Of a DNA stretch of 64,000 nt, positions 32,338 through 40,585 are shown in pieces. The notes below the pieces were generated by a model. It did no database searches. It was not told the DNA's origin and saw nothing but the letters and a program-made list of their open reading frames with translations. The translations under genes were made by a program, and so were the position numbers. How positions within the stretch are numbered: the stretch's first letter is position 1; every line of letters starts with the position of its first letter. Location: assembly GCF_014650075.1 (NCBI RefSeq), contig NZ_BMUG01000003.1, positions 248,001 to 312,000 on the forward strand. The letters run 5' to 3'. The stretch is from Streptomyces microflavus (GTDB lineage: Bacteria; Actinomycetota; Actinomycetes; Streptomycetales; Streptomycetaceae).

Positions 32338-33603
32338 TCAGACCCCGAAGGCCGCCGGATAACGGATCATGCCCGCGGGAACCGGGACGGAACCGTCGAG
32401 CACCAGCGCCATCATCGCCTCGTCCGGCACCTCGAATCCCGGCCGGATCCCGTGGCGGGAGGCCGGTCCGAAGCCGAAGCGCGGGTAGTAGTCGGGATGC
32501 CCGAGCACCACCACCAGCGCCTCGCCGCGCACCCGGGCCGCATCGAGCACCGCCCGCACCACGGCCTGCCCGGCCCCCTGCCGCTGATGGGCGGGCGAGG
32601 TGGCCACCGGGGCCAGTGCGAGCGCCGGGGCGTCACCGACCCGGCACCGGGTCAGCAGCGCGTACGCCGCCAGGGAACCGTCCGGCGCCTCGGCGACGTA
32701 CGAGAGACCGGGCAGCCAGGCGTCGGCGTCGGCGCGCAGCGCGTCCACGAGGTCGGCCTCCTCCCGGGTCGGGAACGCGGCCGTGTTGACCGCGTGCACG
32801 GCTTCCCGGTCCGCCGCCGCCTCCGGCCGGGTGGCCCAGCGGGGATCGGCCGGGCGCAGCACGTACGCGGCGTAGCCGTACTCCGCGCCGTGGTCACGCC
32901 GCACCGCCAGCTCCTCACGGGTGGCCGCGAGCGCCCACTCCATGCCGGGAGCCGTCGGGTCGGCGCTCCGGATCCGCTCGGCGAGCGGGACGTAGTACTC
33001 GTCCCAGTCGCTGTCGGGCTGGACCAGCACCTCCGCGACCGTGCAGCCCTCGGCGACGGCCACCGCTGTGGTCTCCGACAGGGTGCGCAGGGAGCCGTTG
33101 CGGTCCCAGAAGCCGCGCGCCCCGGCCGATGGTGTGTCCGTGGTCCAGACGCACTCGGAGATCATCATGGCGCCGCCCGGGGCGAGCAGCCGCTGCCAGT
33201 CGCGTACGGCGGTGGCGAACCCGATGCAGTACGCGGACCCCTCGGCCCAGACCAGGTCGAAGGAGCTCGCAGGGAACTCCGGACCGGTGAGGTCGCCCAT
33301 GTCGGCGCGGACCGTACGGATACGGTCGCCCGGACCGCGCGCCTCGGCCGAATCGCGCAGCTCGTCCAGGAACGGCTGGTGCAGGTCGACCGCGGTCACC
33401 TCCGCGCCCGCCTCGGCGGCGAGCAGCAGGGCGGCACGGCCGGGGCCGCAGCCCAGGTCGAGGACGCGCGGACGGTCGGGCAGGGGGCCGGCCGCCGCGA
33501 GCAGCCGGCGCGTGGTCGCGTCGGAGCCGGGGCTCTGCCGGGGAAGACGGTGGTGCAGGGTGAAGAACGCCTCGGTGCGCGAGGCGTCGGTGTGGTCGGT
33601 CAA
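32338..33603 (-). CDS. Fusion protein: SAM methyltransferase plus GNAT acetyltransferase
   Basis: 421 residues, TTG start 33603 with AAGGG 8 nt upstream. The N-terminal class I methyltransferase (about 1-240) has motif I RVLDLGCGPGRAALLLAAEAGAEVTAVDLH, then DMGDLTG and FDLVWAEGSAYCIGF. The C-terminal GNAT domain (about 265-420) has SYVAEAPDGSLAAYALLTRCRV, the acetyl-CoA-binding HQRQGAGQAVVRAVLDAA (Q/RxxGxG/A) and VLGHPDYYPRFGFGPASRHGI, as in predicted small-molecule acetyltransferases. A single ORF runs through both with no frameshift. The substrate is unknown. A 22-codon ORF and a terminator-like structure lie upstream, so expression may be attenuated. Confidence 0.85.
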   Translation of the reverse strand: MTDHTDASRTEAFFTLHHRLPRQSPGSDATTRRLLAAAGPLPDRPRVLDLGCGPGRAALLLAAEAGAEVTAVDLHQPFLDELRDSAEARGPGDRIRTVRADMGDLTGPEFPASSFDLVWAEGSAYCIGFATAVRDWQRLLAPGGAMMISECVWTTDTPSAGARGFWDRNGSLRTLSETTAVAVAEGCTVAEVLVQPDSDWDEYYVPLAERIRSADPTAPGMEWALAATREELAVRRDHGAEYGYAAYVLRPADPRWATRPEAAADREAVHAVNTAAFPTREEADLVDALRADADAWLPGLSYVAEAPDGSLAAYALLTRCRVGDAPALALAPVATSPAHQRQGAGQAVVRAVLDAARVRGEALVVVLGHPDYYPRFGFGPASRHGIRPGFEVPDEAMMALVLDGSVPVPAGMIRYPAAFGV

Positions 33604-33643
33604 CGTGGGAACCCTTGTGTGTGAGGGCTCCGGCCCGATCCGG

Positions 33644-33763
33644 AAAAAAGAGGTGGACCTAGCCGGAAACCCGGGAGATGAGGAAGGACCGATTGCCGCG
33701 CCGGGAAGGCGTCGTCGCGACCGTCATCAACCTCAGCTCCTCTCGAAAGGGTCCCGGTCCACC
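33644..33763 (-). promoter_or_regulatory. Candidate attenuator spanning a short ORF
   Basis: On the minus strand GGTGGACC (33756-33763) pairs with GGTCCACC (33652-33659), which is followed after 2 nt by six T (33644-33649). The arms enclose the 22-codon ORF. A T-tract of this length is rare in this DNA. The 3' arm begins exactly at the last base of the stop codon of the short ORF. Confidence 0.4.
33659..33727 (-). CDS. 22-residue putative leader peptide upstream of the methyltransferase/GNAT gene
   Basis: ATG 33727 is preceded by GAGGAG at 9-nt spacing, the strongest Shine-Dalgarno sequence in the neighbourhood. The peptide starts MTVATTPSRRGNRSFLI and ends SRVSG: it has four Arg and no membrane segment. 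The stop is at 33659-33661, 56 nt before the next start, in front of a T6 tract. It is either a regulatory leader peptide or a small protein; the arrangement favours the former. Confidence 0.45.
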   Translation of the reverse strand: MTVATTPSRRGNRSFLISRVSG

Positions 33764-33849
33764 CGGGCCGTCCACCGCGAGACTCGAACGTCTCAGCGAA
33801 ATCACCCTAGCACCGCCGCCGCGCCCCGCCCGGTGGCGTCCGGTGGCGC

Positions 33850-34791
33850 TCAGTGGCAGAGATGCGCCTCGTGCTCCGCGTGACCGCTCGGCTCCAGCTG
33901 GAAGGTGCAGTGCTCCACGTCGAAGTGGTCCCCGAGGCACCCCTGCAGCTCGTGCAGCACCTTCTCGTGCCCTATCGAGTCGAGCATCTCCTGGCGCACC
34001 ACCACATGTGCGGAGAGCACCGGCATCCCCGAGGTGATCGTCCAGGCGTGCAGGTCGTGGACGTCCAGCACACCGGGGAGCGCCGTGATGTGGGCCCGTA
34101 CCTCCGCCATGTCCACACCCTTGGGCGCCGCCTCCAGCAGCACGTTCAGGGTCTCCCGCAGCAGCTTCACCGTCCGGGGGACGATCATCAGGCCGATCAC
34201 CAGGGAGGCGATCGGGTCGGCGGCCTGCCAGCCGGTCGCCATGATGACGCCGGCCGCGACGATCACGGCGACCGAGCCCAGGGTGTCGGCCAGCACCTCC
34301 AGATAGGCGCCGCGCACATTCAGGCTCTCCTTCTGTCCGCGCATCAGCAGAGAGAGGGAGACGATGTTGGCCACCAGACCGACGGCGGCGAACGCGATGG
34401 CGAGGCCGCCCTTGGTCTCGGCGGGAGTGATGAACCGGTCGACCGCTTCGAAGACCAGGAAGCCGCCGACCCCCAGCAGCAGCAGACAGTTGGCGAGCGC
34501 CGCCAGGATCTCGGCGCGGGCGAAGCCGAACGTGCGGTTCGGCCCGGCGGGCCGGTTGGCGAAGTGGATGGCGAGCAGCGCCATCCCGAGCCCCAGGGCG
34601 TCGGTGGCCATGTGGGCGGCGTCCGCGATCAGGGCCAGCGAGTCGGAGAGCACCCCGCCGACGATCTCCATGACCATCACGCTCAGCGTGATCCCCAGGG
34701 CGACCCGGAGCCTGCCCCGGTACGCGGCGGCCGCGGTGCCCGTCGGGGGCGGCCCGCCGTGTGTGTGCCCGTGATCGTGGCCAGCCCCCAT
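33850..34791 (-). CDS. CDF family cation efflux transporter (Zn/Cd/Co type)
   Basis: 313 residues. His-rich N-terminus (GHDHGHTHGG), six transmembrane segments, metal-site motifs SDSLALIADAAHMATDALG in TM2 and ADTLGSVAVIVAAGV in TM5 (paired HxxxD and DxxxS/D ligands). The C-terminal cytoplasmic domain has HDLHAWTITSG and a His-rich end (SGHAEHEAHLCH). This is the CzcD/ZitB type, exporting Zn2+ (or Cd2+, Co2+) by proton antiport. ATG 34791 with GGAGG upstream. A strong terminator of the upstream galE gene lies in the 192-bp gap. Confidence 0.9.
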   Translation of the reverse strand: MGAGHDHGHTHGGPPPTGTAAAAYRGRLRVALGITLSVMVMEIVGGVLSDSLALIADAAHMATDALGLGMALLAIHFANRPAGPNRTFGFARAEILAALANCLLLLGVGGFLVFEAVDRFITPAETKGGLAIAFAAVGLVANIVSLSLLMRGQKESLNVRGAYLEVLADTLGSVAVIVAAGVIMATGWQAADPIASLVIGLMIVPRTVKLLRETLNVLLEAAPKGVDMAEVRAHITALPGVLDVHDLHAWTITSGMPVLSAHVVVRQEMLDSIGHEKVLHELQGCLGDHFDVEHCTFQLEPSGHAEHEAHLCH

Positions 34792-34906
34792 GCGAAACGC
34801 CTCCAGGTCCGTGCGACGGCGCCGGGGCGAAACCGCCCGACCAGGCCAGTGAACTACGGGTGGGGGGTATCGGGCAACACGGCACTGAACACCGTTGTCA
34901 TGTGCC

Positions 34907-34935
34907 CTGACCTGCGGAAACGTTCCGCAGGTCAG
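34907..34935 (-). terminator. Terminator of galE
   Basis: A perfect 13-bp stem CTGACCTGCGGAA / TTCCGCAGGTCAG with a 3-nt loop, 48 bp beyond the galE stop, without a T-tract. It can act in both orientations. Confidence 0.85.
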
Positions 34936-34983
34936 AGCCCCCAGGTGATCACGGACGCTGCTCGGCGCGGCGGCCGGCCATGA

Positions 34984-35973
34984 TCACGGACGAGCCGCTG
35001 CGCGGGCCTCGGGGTGACGCAGGCACCAGCCCTCCCAGGCCGACTCCACCATCGAGCGGACGTCCCGGCGGGCCGTCCACCCCAGCTCCTGAACCATCCG
35101 GGCGTCCGACGCCACGGCCTTCGCCGCATCCCCCGCACGGCGCGGTTCCACGACCGGCTCCACCGGGTGCCCGGACACCTCCCGGATCACATCGACCAGC
35201 TCCCGTACCGAGACGCCTTCGCCCCGGCCGATGTTCAGCGTCAGATCCCCGCCCTCGCGCACCGCCAGCTTCCGGGCCACGGCGAGGTGGGCGTCGGCCA
35301 GGTCGGCGACATGGATGTAGTCACGGACACAGGTGCCGTCGGGCGTCGGGTAGTCGTCCCCGAAGATCCGGGGCGCCTCACCGCGCGTCAGCCGGTCGAA
35401 GACCATCGGGACGATGTTGAAGACCCCGGTGTCGGCCAGCTCGGGCCCCGCCGCACCCGCCACGTTGAAGTACCGCAGACAGGCGGTGGAGAGCCCGTGC
35501 GCCTTCCCCGTCGCCCGCACCAACCACTCCCCGGCGAGCTTGGTCTCGCCGTACGGGTTGATCGGCAGGCAGGGCGTCTCCTCGGTGATGAGCTCCACAT
35601 CCGGTACGCCGTAGACGGCCGCCGACGACGAGAAGAGGAAGCGCCGCACACCCGCCGCGACCACGGCCTCCAGCAGCACGCCCAGCCCGGCGATGTTCTC
35701 CCGGTAGTACAGCAGCGGCTTCTCCACGGACTCGCCGACCTGCTTCTTCGCCGCGAGATGCACCACACCGCTCACCGCGTGCCCGGCCAGCACCCGGTCC
35801 AGCAGCGCCCGGTCCGAGGCCGAGCCCTCCACCAGCGTGACGGATTCCGGCAGCCGGTCCACGACACCCGTCGAGCCGTCGTCGAGCACCACGACCCGCT
35901 CTCCCGCCCCGGCCATGGCCCGCGCCACATGTGCCCCGATGTATCCCGCCCCGCCTGTGATCAGCCATGTCAT
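34984..35973 (-). CDS. galE: UDP-glucose 4-epimerase
   Basis: 329 residues from ATG 35973 (the frame is open further upstream but only here does the Rossmann fold begin: MTWLITGGAGYIGAHVARAM). Short-chain dehydrogenase-type catalysis: SSSAAVYGVPD contains the Ser/Thr and PINPYGETK the Tyr-x3-Lys. RYFNVAGA and CVRDYIHVADLADAH are typical of GalE. It interconverts UDP-glucose and UDP-galactose (NAD+). It lies divergently beside the glycopolymer operon, which could use UDP-galactose. No good Shine-Dalgarno sequence is present. Confidence 0.9.
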   Translation of the reverse strand: MTWLITGGAGYIGAHVARAMAGAGERVVVLDDGSTGVVDRLPESVTLVEGSASDRALLDRVLAGHAVSGVVHLAAKKQVGESVEKPLLYYRENIAGLGVLLEAVVAAGVRRFLFSSSAAVYGVPDVELITEETPCLPINPYGETKLAGEWLVRATGKAHGLSTACLRYFNVAGAAGPELADTGVFNIVPMVFDRLTRGEAPRIFGDDYPTPDGTCVRDYIHVADLADAHLAVARKLAVREGGDLTLNIGRGEGVSVRELVDVIREVSGHPVEPVVEPRRAGDAAKAVASDARMVQELGWTARRDVRSMVESAWEGWCLRHPEARAAARP

Positions 35974-36212
35974 GGCAGTCAGCCTAAGGGCCGACCCACC
36001 CCGGCCCGACCGGCGGTTTGTGGCCCGGGGTACCGATCGATCATGATGACCGCGGACGGAACCGGCCCGATCAGGTCCACCCGAACGGCGCACAAACGGG
36101 TGGTGAACTCGGCCTTCCGTTCATCCGATAGCCTCAGCCGACACGCCGCCGGCCCGTCTTGTGGCCGTGCTGCCGTGTGTCGTCCACCGTCAGTGCCAAG
36201 GAGTGAGTTCGT

Positions 36213-38045
36213 CTGTCGACCGCCATCCTCACCGGTACGCCGGTACCCGGCTCGTCGCTCACGGACGATCTGAGGTCCCTGGGCTTCGATGTGCTCACCG
36301 CCGTCGACGCCGGTGACGCCGCAGCACTCCTCGCCGCCGTCCCGGCCGGCCGCCGGGTCGCCCTCGTCGACCCGCGCTTCGTGGGCCACGTCCACGCACT
36401 CCGGCTCGGACTGACCGACCCGCGCTTCCCCGCCGCCACCGTCCCCGGTGCGCTCACCGCCCGGCCCGAGGCCCGCGGGGCGCTGCTGCGCGCGCTGCAC
36501 CGCACCGCGGCCGCCGTCGGCGTGGGCGCCCCCGTCGTCGACCCCGACACCGACCCCGCACCCGAGGACCGCACCGTCCCCGGCCGCATCGCCGTCGCAC
36601 TGGAGGCCGAGGGCACCGCCGTACAGCGCCCCGCCCTCGGTTCGCTGGTCGCGGCCGTCCCGACCGACCCGGAGCAGGAGGCCGCAGCGGCGGCCGCCGT
36701 CGCCTCGGTCGACGACGAGGCGGTACGGCTGCGGAGCGCGGTCAAGGCACACGACGGCTTCTTCACCACCTTCGCGATCAGCCCCTACTCCCGCTACATC
36801 GCCCGCTGGTGCGCCCGCCGCAACCTCACCCCGAACCAGGTCACCACCGCCTCGCTGATCACCGCGCTCATCGCGGCCGGCTGCGCGGCCACCGGCACCC
36901 GCGGCGGCTATGTCGCCGCCGGGATCCTGCTCCTGGTCTCCTTCGTGCTGGACTGCACCGACGGGCAGCTCGCCCGCTACTCGCTGCAGTACTCCACGAT
37001 GGGCGCCTGGCTGGACGCCACCTTCGACCGGGCCAAGGAGTACGCGTACTACGCCGGGCTCGCCATCGGCGCCGTCCGCGGCGGCGATGACGTCTGGGTC
37101 CTGGCGCTCGGCGCGATGGTCCTCCAGGCCTGCCGCCATGTCGTGGACTTCTCGTTCAACGAGGCCAACCACGACGCGGTCGCCAACACCAGCCCCACCG
37201 CCGCCCTCTCCGACAAGCTCGACAGCGTCGGCTGGACTGTCTGGGCGCGCCGGATGATCGTGCTGCCGATCGGCGAGCGCTGGGCCATGATCGCGGTGCT
37301 CACCGCGCTCACCACCCCCCGCATCGTCTTCTATGCCCTGCTCGTCGGCTGCTCCCTGGCCGCCTGCTACACCACGGCGGGCCGCCTCCTGCGCTCGCTG
37401 ACCCGCAGGGCGAGCCGCACCGACCGCGCCGCGCAGGCCCTGGCCGACCTCGCCGACTCCGGCCCGCTCGCCCAGGCCGTCGCGGCCATCGCCCCCGGCC
37501 TCCGGGGCACGTTCACGGCCCCGGCCGTCGCCCTGCTCGGCACCCTCGTGATGGTCGGCGGAGCCCTCTTCCTCCCGTACGGCAGCTGGCTCACCGTGGC
37601 CGCCGCCGCGGTGTACGTGGTCCTCTCCGGCCTCTCCGTCGCCCGCCCGCTCAAGGGCGCCCTCGATTGGCTCGTGCCGCCGCTGTTCCGGGCCGCTGAG
37701 TACGTCACGATCCTCGTGCTGGCGGCCCGCAGCGACGTCCCGCACGCCGTTCCGGCGGCCTTCGGGCTGGTTTCGGCCGTCGCCTACCATCACTACGACA
37801 CGGTGTACCGCATTCGCGGAGGCACCGGCGCGCCGCCCCAGTGGCTGGTGCGGACGATGAGTGGACACGAGGGCCGCACCGCGCTGGTGGCCGTCCTCGC
37901 CGCCGTACTCACCCACACCTCAGGTTTCACCACGGCTCTCACCGCCCTCGCGGTGGCCGTGGCTCTGGTGGTGCTCGTGGAGTCCATCCGCTTCTGGGTG
38001 TCCTCCTCGGCCCCCGCCGTACACGACGAAGGAGAACTCGCATGA
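36213..38045 (+). CDS. Two-domain CDP-alcohol phosphatidyltransferase family membrane protein (DUF5941-like), probable CTG start
   Basis: 610 residues. N-terminal domain (about 1-190) with a small alpha/beta, nucleotidyltransferase-like look (AILTGTPVPGSSLTDDLRSLGFDVL, RVALVDPRFVGHVHALRLGL). It is followed by a membrane domain with a complete CDP-alcohol phosphotransferase motif: DCTDGQLAR, eight residues, GAWLDATFD (D-x2-DG-x2-AR-x8-G-x3-D-x3-D). Several more transmembrane helices follow to the C-terminus. The start is CTG 36213: AAGGAG lies 9 nt upstream, an in-frame stop sits at 36204, and the homologous N-terminus begins here; the next GTG is 36291. It is the first gene of a seven-gene operon and overlaps the next gene by ATGA. 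It transfers a phospho-alcohol from CDP to an acceptor alcohol; substrates unknown. Confidence 0.8.
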   Translation: MSTAILTGTPVPGSSLTDDLRSLGFDVLTAVDAGDAAALLAAVPAGRRVALVDPRFVGHVHALRLGLTDPRFPAATVPGALTARPEARGALLRALHRTAAAVGVGAPVVDPDTDPAPEDRTVPGRIAVALEAEGTAVQRPALGSLVAAVPTDPEQEAAAAAAVASVDDEAVRLRSAVKAHDGFFTTFAISPYSRYIARWCARRNLTPNQVTTASLITALIAAGCAATGTRGGYVAAGILLLVSFVLDCTDGQLARYSLQYSTMGAWLDATFDRAKEYAYYAGLAIGAVRGGDDVWVLALGAMVLQACRHVVDFSFNEANHDAVANTSPTAALSDKLDSVGWTVWARRMIVLPIGERWAMIAVLTALTTPRIVFYALLVGCSLAACYTTAGRLLRSLTRRASRTDRAAQALADLADSGPLAQAVAAIAPGLRGTFTAPAVALLGTLVMVGGALFLPYGSWLTVAAAAVYVVLSGLSVARPLKGALDWLVPPLFRAAEYVTILVLAARSDVPHAVPAAFGLVSAVAYHHYDTVYRIRGGTGAPPQWLVRTMSGHEGRTALVAVLAAVLTHTSGFTTALTALAVAVALVVLVESIRFWVSSSAPAVHDEGELA

Positions 38046-38779
38046 TCGGCCTCGTACTGGCAGCCGGTGCAGGACGACGTCTGCGCCCCTACACGGACAC
38101 GCTCCCCAAGGCGCTCGTCCCTGTCGACGGCGACAAGACGGTCCTCGACCTCACGCTGGCCAACTTCGCGGCGGTCGGGCTCACCGAGGTCGCGATCGTC
38201 GTCGGCTACCGCAAGGAAGCCGTCTATGCGCGCAAGGCCGAGCTGGAGGCGACGTACGGCGTCACCCTCACGCTCATCGACAACGACAAGGCCGAGGAGT
38301 GGAACAACGCCTACTCCCTCTGGTGCGCCCGTGACGTCATCAAGCGCGGTGTGATCCTCGCCAACGGCGACACCGTCCACCCGGTCTCCGTCGAGAAGAC
38401 CCTCCTGGACGCCCGCGGCAAGGGCCAGAAGATCATCCTCGCCCTGGACACCGAGAAGAGCCTCGCCGACGAGGAGATGAAGGTCATCACCGAGGAGGGC
38501 AAGGGAGTCCAGCGCATCACGAAGCTGATGGACCCGGCCACCGCGACCGGTGAGTACATCGGCGTCACCCTCATCGAGGCCGAGGCCGCCGAGGAGCTGG
38601 CGGACGCGCTGAAGACCACCTTCGAGCGCGACCCCGACCTCTACTACGAGGACGGCTACCAGGAGCTCGTCAACCGCGGCTTCACCGTGGACGTGGCCCC
38701 CATCGGCACCGTGACCTGGGTCGAGATCGACAACCACGACGACCTCAAGAAGGGCCGTGAGATCGCGTGCCAGTACTGA
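38042..38779 (+). CDS. Sugar/alcohol-phosphate nucleotidyltransferase
   Basis: 245 residues. The NTP-binding signature is at the N-terminus, LVLAAGAGRRLRPYTDTLPKALVPVDG, with DLTLANFAAVGLTEVAIVVGYRKE, then NDKAEEWNNAYSLWCARD and LANGDTVHP (metal-binding Asp). The set resembles phosphocholine- and inositol-1-phosphate cytidylyltransferases more than hexose-phosphate enzymes (EWNNAYSLW block). The expected product is a CDP-activated alcohol for the phosphotransferases encoded on either side. The ATG overlaps the upstream stop by 4 bp, and its stop overlaps the next start by 13 bp. Confidence 0.83.
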   Translation: MIGLVLAAGAGRRLRPYTDTLPKALVPVDGDKTVLDLTLANFAAVGLTEVAIVVGYRKEAVYARKAELEATYGVTLTLIDNDKAEEWNNAYSLWCARDVIKRGVILANGDTVHPVSVEKTLLDARGKGQKIILALDTEKSLADEEMKVITEEGKGVQRITKLMDPATATGEYIGVTLIEAEAAEELADALKTTFERDPDLYYEDGYQELVNRGFTVDVAPIGTVTWVEIDNHDDLKKGREIACQY

Positions 38780-39828
38780 CCCGGCTCATTCCGTCCCCGG
38801 TCGTCGTCGACATCCGGCGCGGCGCCATGGACGATCTGGCGGGTCTCCTGGCCGATCAGCGGATCTCCTCCTCGGGCAAGCTCGCCATCGCGATCAGCGA
38901 CGGCTCCGGGCGCGCCCTGCGGGAGAGGCTCGCCCCGGTCCTGCCGGGTGCCGACTGGTACGCCGTCTCCGACGGCACGATCGACTCCGCGGTGAAGCTC
39001 GCCGACGGCATCAAGGGCAACCGGTACGACGCGGTGGTGGGCCTCGGCGGCGGCAAGATCATCGACGTGGCGAAGTACGCCGCGGCGCGGGTCGGGCTGC
39101 CCATGGTCGCCGTCGCGACGAACCTCTCGCACGACGGCCTGTGCTCACCGGTCGCCACCCTGGACAACGACAACGGGCGCGGCTCCTACGGGGTGCCCAC
39201 CCCGATCGCCGTGGTCATCGACCTCGACGTGATCCGTGAGGCGCCCGCCCGCTACGTCCGCTCCGGCATCGGCGACGCGATCTCCAACATCTCCTGCGTC
39301 GCCGACTGGGAGCTGGCCCACGAGGTCAACGGCGAGGAGATCGACGGCCTGGCCGCCGCGATGGCCCGCCAGGCCGGCGAGGCCGTGCTGCGCCACCCCG
39401 GCGGGGTCGGCGACGACGCCTTCCTCAAGGTGCTGGCCGAGGGGCTCGTGCTCACCGGCATCTCGATGTCGGTCGCGGGCGACTCCCGTCCGGCGTCCGG
39501 CGCCTGCCACGAGATCAACCACGCCTTCGACCTGCTGTACCCCCAGCGGGCGGCGAGCCACGGCGAGCAGGTCGGCCTCGGCGCCTGCTTCGCCATGCAT
39601 CTGCGCGGTGCCCGCCAGGAGTCCCTCCTGATGGCATCGATACTGCGCCGCCACGGTCTGCCGGTCCTGCCGGAGGAGATCGGGTTCAGCGTCGACGAGT
39701 TCGTCAGGGCCGTCGACTACGCGCCGCAGACGCGGCCGGGACGTTTCACGATCCTGGAGCACCTCAACCTGTCCACCGACCAGATCAGGGACGCGTACGC
39801 CGACTATGCCTCGACCATCAGTAGCTGA
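38767..39828 (+). CDS. sn-Glycerol-1-phosphate dehydrogenase-like (iron-containing alcohol dehydrogenase family)
   Basis: 353 residues, GTG start 38767. NAD(P)-binding YDAVVGLGGGKIIDVAKYAA near residue 90-110, then VATNLSHDGLCSPVATL, VRSGIGDAISNISCVADW. Metal ligands are the conserved Asp (GIGDAIS) plus two His, in GACHEINHAFDLL and ASHGEQVGLG. The combination is that of the EgsA/AraM glycerol-1-phosphate dehydrogenase group, which forms G1P, the enantiomer used in archaeal lipids and in some bacterial lipids. Other members are glycerol dehydrogenase and dehydroquinate-synthase-like enzymes. Operon context with CDP-alcohol enzymes supports a phospho-polyol precursor. It overlaps both neighbours. 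Confidence 0.78.
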   Translation: MPVLTRLIPSPVVVDIRRGAMDDLAGLLADQRISSSGKLAIAISDGSGRALRERLAPVLPGADWYAVSDGTIDSAVKLADGIKGNRYDAVVGLGGGKIIDVAKYAAARVGLPMVAVATNLSHDGLCSPVATLDNDNGRGSYGVPTPIAVVIDLDVIREAPARYVRSGIGDAISNISCVADWELAHEVNGEEIDGLAAAMARQAGEAVLRHPGGVGDDAFLKVLAEGLVLTGISMSVAGDSRPASGACHEINHAFDLLYPQRAASHGEQVGLGACFAMHLRGARQESLLMASILRRHGLPVLPEEIGFSVDEFVRAVDYAPQTRPGRFTILEHLNLSTDQIRDAYADYASTISS

Positions 39829-40585
39829 ACTCCGTCCGGTCGTGCACCCCCCCGGGGTGAAGGACCGGCGCAGCGGCGAGCACTGGGCCGGCCGCATGTA
39901 CATGCGTGAGGTCTCCCTGCGCGTGGACCGCTACCTGGTGAACACCCGGGTCACCCCCAACCAGGTCACGTACGTGATGACGCTGGCGGGCGCGCTGGCC
40001 GCCCCGGCCCTGCTGGTGCCGGGCATCTGGGGCGCCGTGCTCGGCGTGGTGATGGTCCAGCTCTACCTGCTGTTCGACTGTGTGGACGGCGAGCTCGCCC
40101 GCTGGAAGAAGCAGTACTCGCTCAGCGGCGTCTACCTGGACCGGGTCGCCGCCTACCTGTGCGACGCGGCGGTGCTCGTCGGCCTCGGCCTGCGTGCCGC
40201 CGACATCTGGGGCGAGGGCCGGATCGACTGGCTCTGGGCGTTCCTCGGCACCCTCGCCGCCCTCGGCGCGATCCTGATCAAGGCCGAGACGGACCTGGTC
40301 GGCGTGGCCCGCCACCAGGGCGGGCTGCCGCCGGTCAAGGAGGCGGCGTCCGAGCCGCGCTCCTCCGGCATGGCGCTGGCCCGCCGGGCGGCCGGGGCGC
40401 TCAAGTTCCACCGGCTGATCCTCGGCATCGAGGCCTCGCTGGTGATCCTCGTGGTGGCCGTCGTGGACGCGATCGGGGGCGACCTCTTCTACACCCGCCT
40501 GACCGTGGCGGTCATGGCCGGCATCGCGCTGCTGCAGACCCTGCTGCACCTGGTGTCCGTCCTGGCGTCCAGCAGGCTGAAGTGA
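39806..40585 (+). CDS. CDP-alcohol phosphotransferase-like membrane protein lacking the last motif Asp
   Basis: 259 residues, about five to six transmembrane helices. The motif reads DCVDGELAR, eight residues, GVYLDRVAA: the first three Asp are present, but the fourth (D-x3-D), considered catalytic in the family, is Ala; the nearest acidic residue is four further on in AYLCD. N-terminal RVTPNQVTYVMTLAG is typical of the family. The ATG overlaps the preceding gene by 23 bp and lacks a Shine-Dalgarno sequence; GTG starts about 40 bp further on are possible. It may be inactive, use the shifted Asp, or work with the complete enzyme at 36213. Confidence 0.75.
   Translation: MPRPSVAELRPVVHPPGVKDRRSGEHWAGRMYMREVSLRVDRYLVNTRVTPNQVTYVMTLAGALAAPALLVPGIWGAVLGVVMVQLYLLFDCVDGELARWKKQYSLSGVYLDRVAAYLCDAAVLVGLGLRAADIWGEGRIDWLWAFLGTLAALGAILIKAETDLVGVARHQGGLPPVKEAASEPRSSGMALARRAAGALKFHRLILGIEASLVILVVAVVDAIGGDLFYTRLTVAVMAGIALLQTLLHLVSVLASSRLK

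Noticed and set aside
34946..34991. Direct repeat TGATCACGGACG near the galE stop
   Set aside because: Short, near a stop codon and a terminator; no functional context, likely a small local duplication.
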